Source: Lacihabitans sp. CCS-44
GTDB lineage: Bacteria > Bacteroidota > Bacteroidia > Cytophagales > Spirosomataceae
Direction of reading: 5' to 3'
Assembly (NCBI RefSeq): GCF_024343735.1
Contig: NZ_RJUE01000060.1
Span: 248,001 to 312,000 of the forward strand
Length of the DNA stretch: 64,000 nt
The notes beneath the pieces are model-generated. The model saw only the letters and a list, made by a program, of their open reading frames with translations, was not told where the DNA came from and did no database searches. A program made the position numbers and the translations under genes. Below are positions 63,603 to 64,000 of this stretch, piece by piece. Position 1 is the first letter of the stretch; each line of letters starts with the position of its first letter.

Positions 63603-64000
63603 ATGACCAAATTCTTATTTTCTAAAATTGGCAGCATAGTTCTCTCTGGCATTCTTTTGGGGCTTTCGTATCCTTCTTTCGACCCAATTCCGACAGGGAT
63701 TTTGGCATGGTTTGCGTTTGTGCCGTTTTTATTGGCTCACAGAGAAGAAAATTCGTTCAAAAAATATCTGCTCAATGCAAGTTTATTCATCCTTCTGGCA
63801 ATTTTGATTGACGTTTATTGGCTCAATTATTACAGCTTCAAGGCATATTTGTTTTGTGTTTTTTCGCAATTTTATTTTTTTGTTTTACCGCTAACAATTT
63901 TCTATTTCAAAAAAAAACGCTTCGGTTGGAAAACCGCTCTTTTACTGTTGCCTTTCGTATGGACACTCACCGACTGGCTTGCCCACCTCGCACCGCATGG
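63603..64000 (+). CDS. lnt: apolipoprotein N-acyltransferase, 3' truncated by window edge
   Basis: The frame opens with MTKFLFSKIGSIVLSG and stays open to the right edge (132 residues visible). LGLSYPSFDPIPTGILAWFAFVPFLL is the typical first-helix region of Lnt, which adds the third acyl chain to lipoproteins in the inner membrane. Further hydrophobic segments follow (YLLNASLFILLAILIDVYWL and a Trp/Phe-rich helix), and FVWTLTDWLAHLAPHG is where the conserved WTxxEWLR-type block normally lies. The catalytic nitrilase domain lies outside the window. Confidence 0.88.
   Translation, partial: MTKFLFSKIGSIVLSGILLGLSYPSFDPIPTGILAWFAFVPFLLAHREENSFKKYLLNASLFILLAILIDVYWLNYYSFKAYLFCVFSQFYFFVLPLTIFYFKKKRFGWKTALLLLPFVWTLTDWLAHLAPH

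Noticed and set aside
1-64000. tRNA or rRNA genes, prophage or transposase genes
   Set aside because: I looked for T-loop-like GTTCGA strings, rRNA conserved blocks and transposase/integrase motifs and found none that I could support.

Overview
The window is AT-rich chromosomal DNA of a Bacteroidota bacterium, most likely of the Cytophagales/Spirosomaceae type (inference). The evidence is a SusC/SusD pair, a type-B gliding/T9SS C-terminal domain, LytTR regulators paired with TPR sensor kinases, promoter elements of the Bacteroidota form TAnnTTTG, and starts without Shine-Dalgarno sites. No tRNA, rRNA, CRISPR array, transposase or phage module was found.

Region 1 (1-18.9 kb) is a polysaccharide/glycoside utilisation locus. 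Eight minus-strand genes run from 17856 down to 4257: two Gfo/Idh/MocA oxidoreductases, susC, susD, a TIM-barrel sugar isomerase/epimerase-like protein, a tandem DUF1080 (3-keto-glycoside hydrolase family) protein, a GH3 glycosidase and a third Gfo/Idh/MocA oxidoreductase. A terminator at 4201-4224 closes the run and another follows susD. Two AraC-type regulators lie at the ends, one truncated by the left window edge and one divergent at 18076. The gene set fits oxidative (3-keto) glycoside breakdown after TonB-dependent uptake. Between the left AraC gene and the locus lie an AT-rich secreted protein of unknown function, rlmF and a small lipocalin-like protein.

Region 2 (18.9-23.5 kb), region 4 (34.6-40.85 kb) and region 6 (58.1-63.6 kb) repeat one theme. 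A sensor kinase plus response regulator on the minus strand is divergent from an exported, glycine/serine/asparagine-rich, tail-fibre-like surface protein. In regions 2 and 4 the surface-protein unit also carries a stand-alone LytTR DNA-binding gene. Region 4 adds an exported C1q-like protein and a decayed paralogue with a lost start codon and frameshifts. Region 6 uses a 7TM-DISM kinase/LuxR pair and has an orphan LuxR helix-turn-helix fragment at the far end of its surface-protein gene. This recurrent cassette is the most interesting feature of the window.

Region 3 (23.6-34.4 kb) is mostly housekeeping: a LysE-type exporter, uvrA, a PIN toxin with a 55-residue antitoxin, a DUF3810 membrane metallopeptidase-like protein, an Nramp-like transporter lacking the usual metal-binding motifs, an HtrA protease, Hsp20 and dihydrolipoyl dehydrogenase.

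Region 5 (40.85-58.1 kb) holds an RluA-type pseudouridine synthase, a block of REP-like palindromes, an aspartate aminotransferase, a PhzS-like flavin monooxygenase overlapping a DUF1349 protein, a candidate structured RNA (about 45722-45830), a lactone-oxidase-type FAD enzyme, a J-domain protein, a large CHU_C-domain surface protein, greA, an outer-membrane beta-barrel protein, a saccharopine-dehydrogenase-like protein, a CDP-alcohol phosphatidyltransferase, a 35-residue lysine-rich protein, and the mnmH-selD pair for tRNA selenouridine. The window ends inside lnt.
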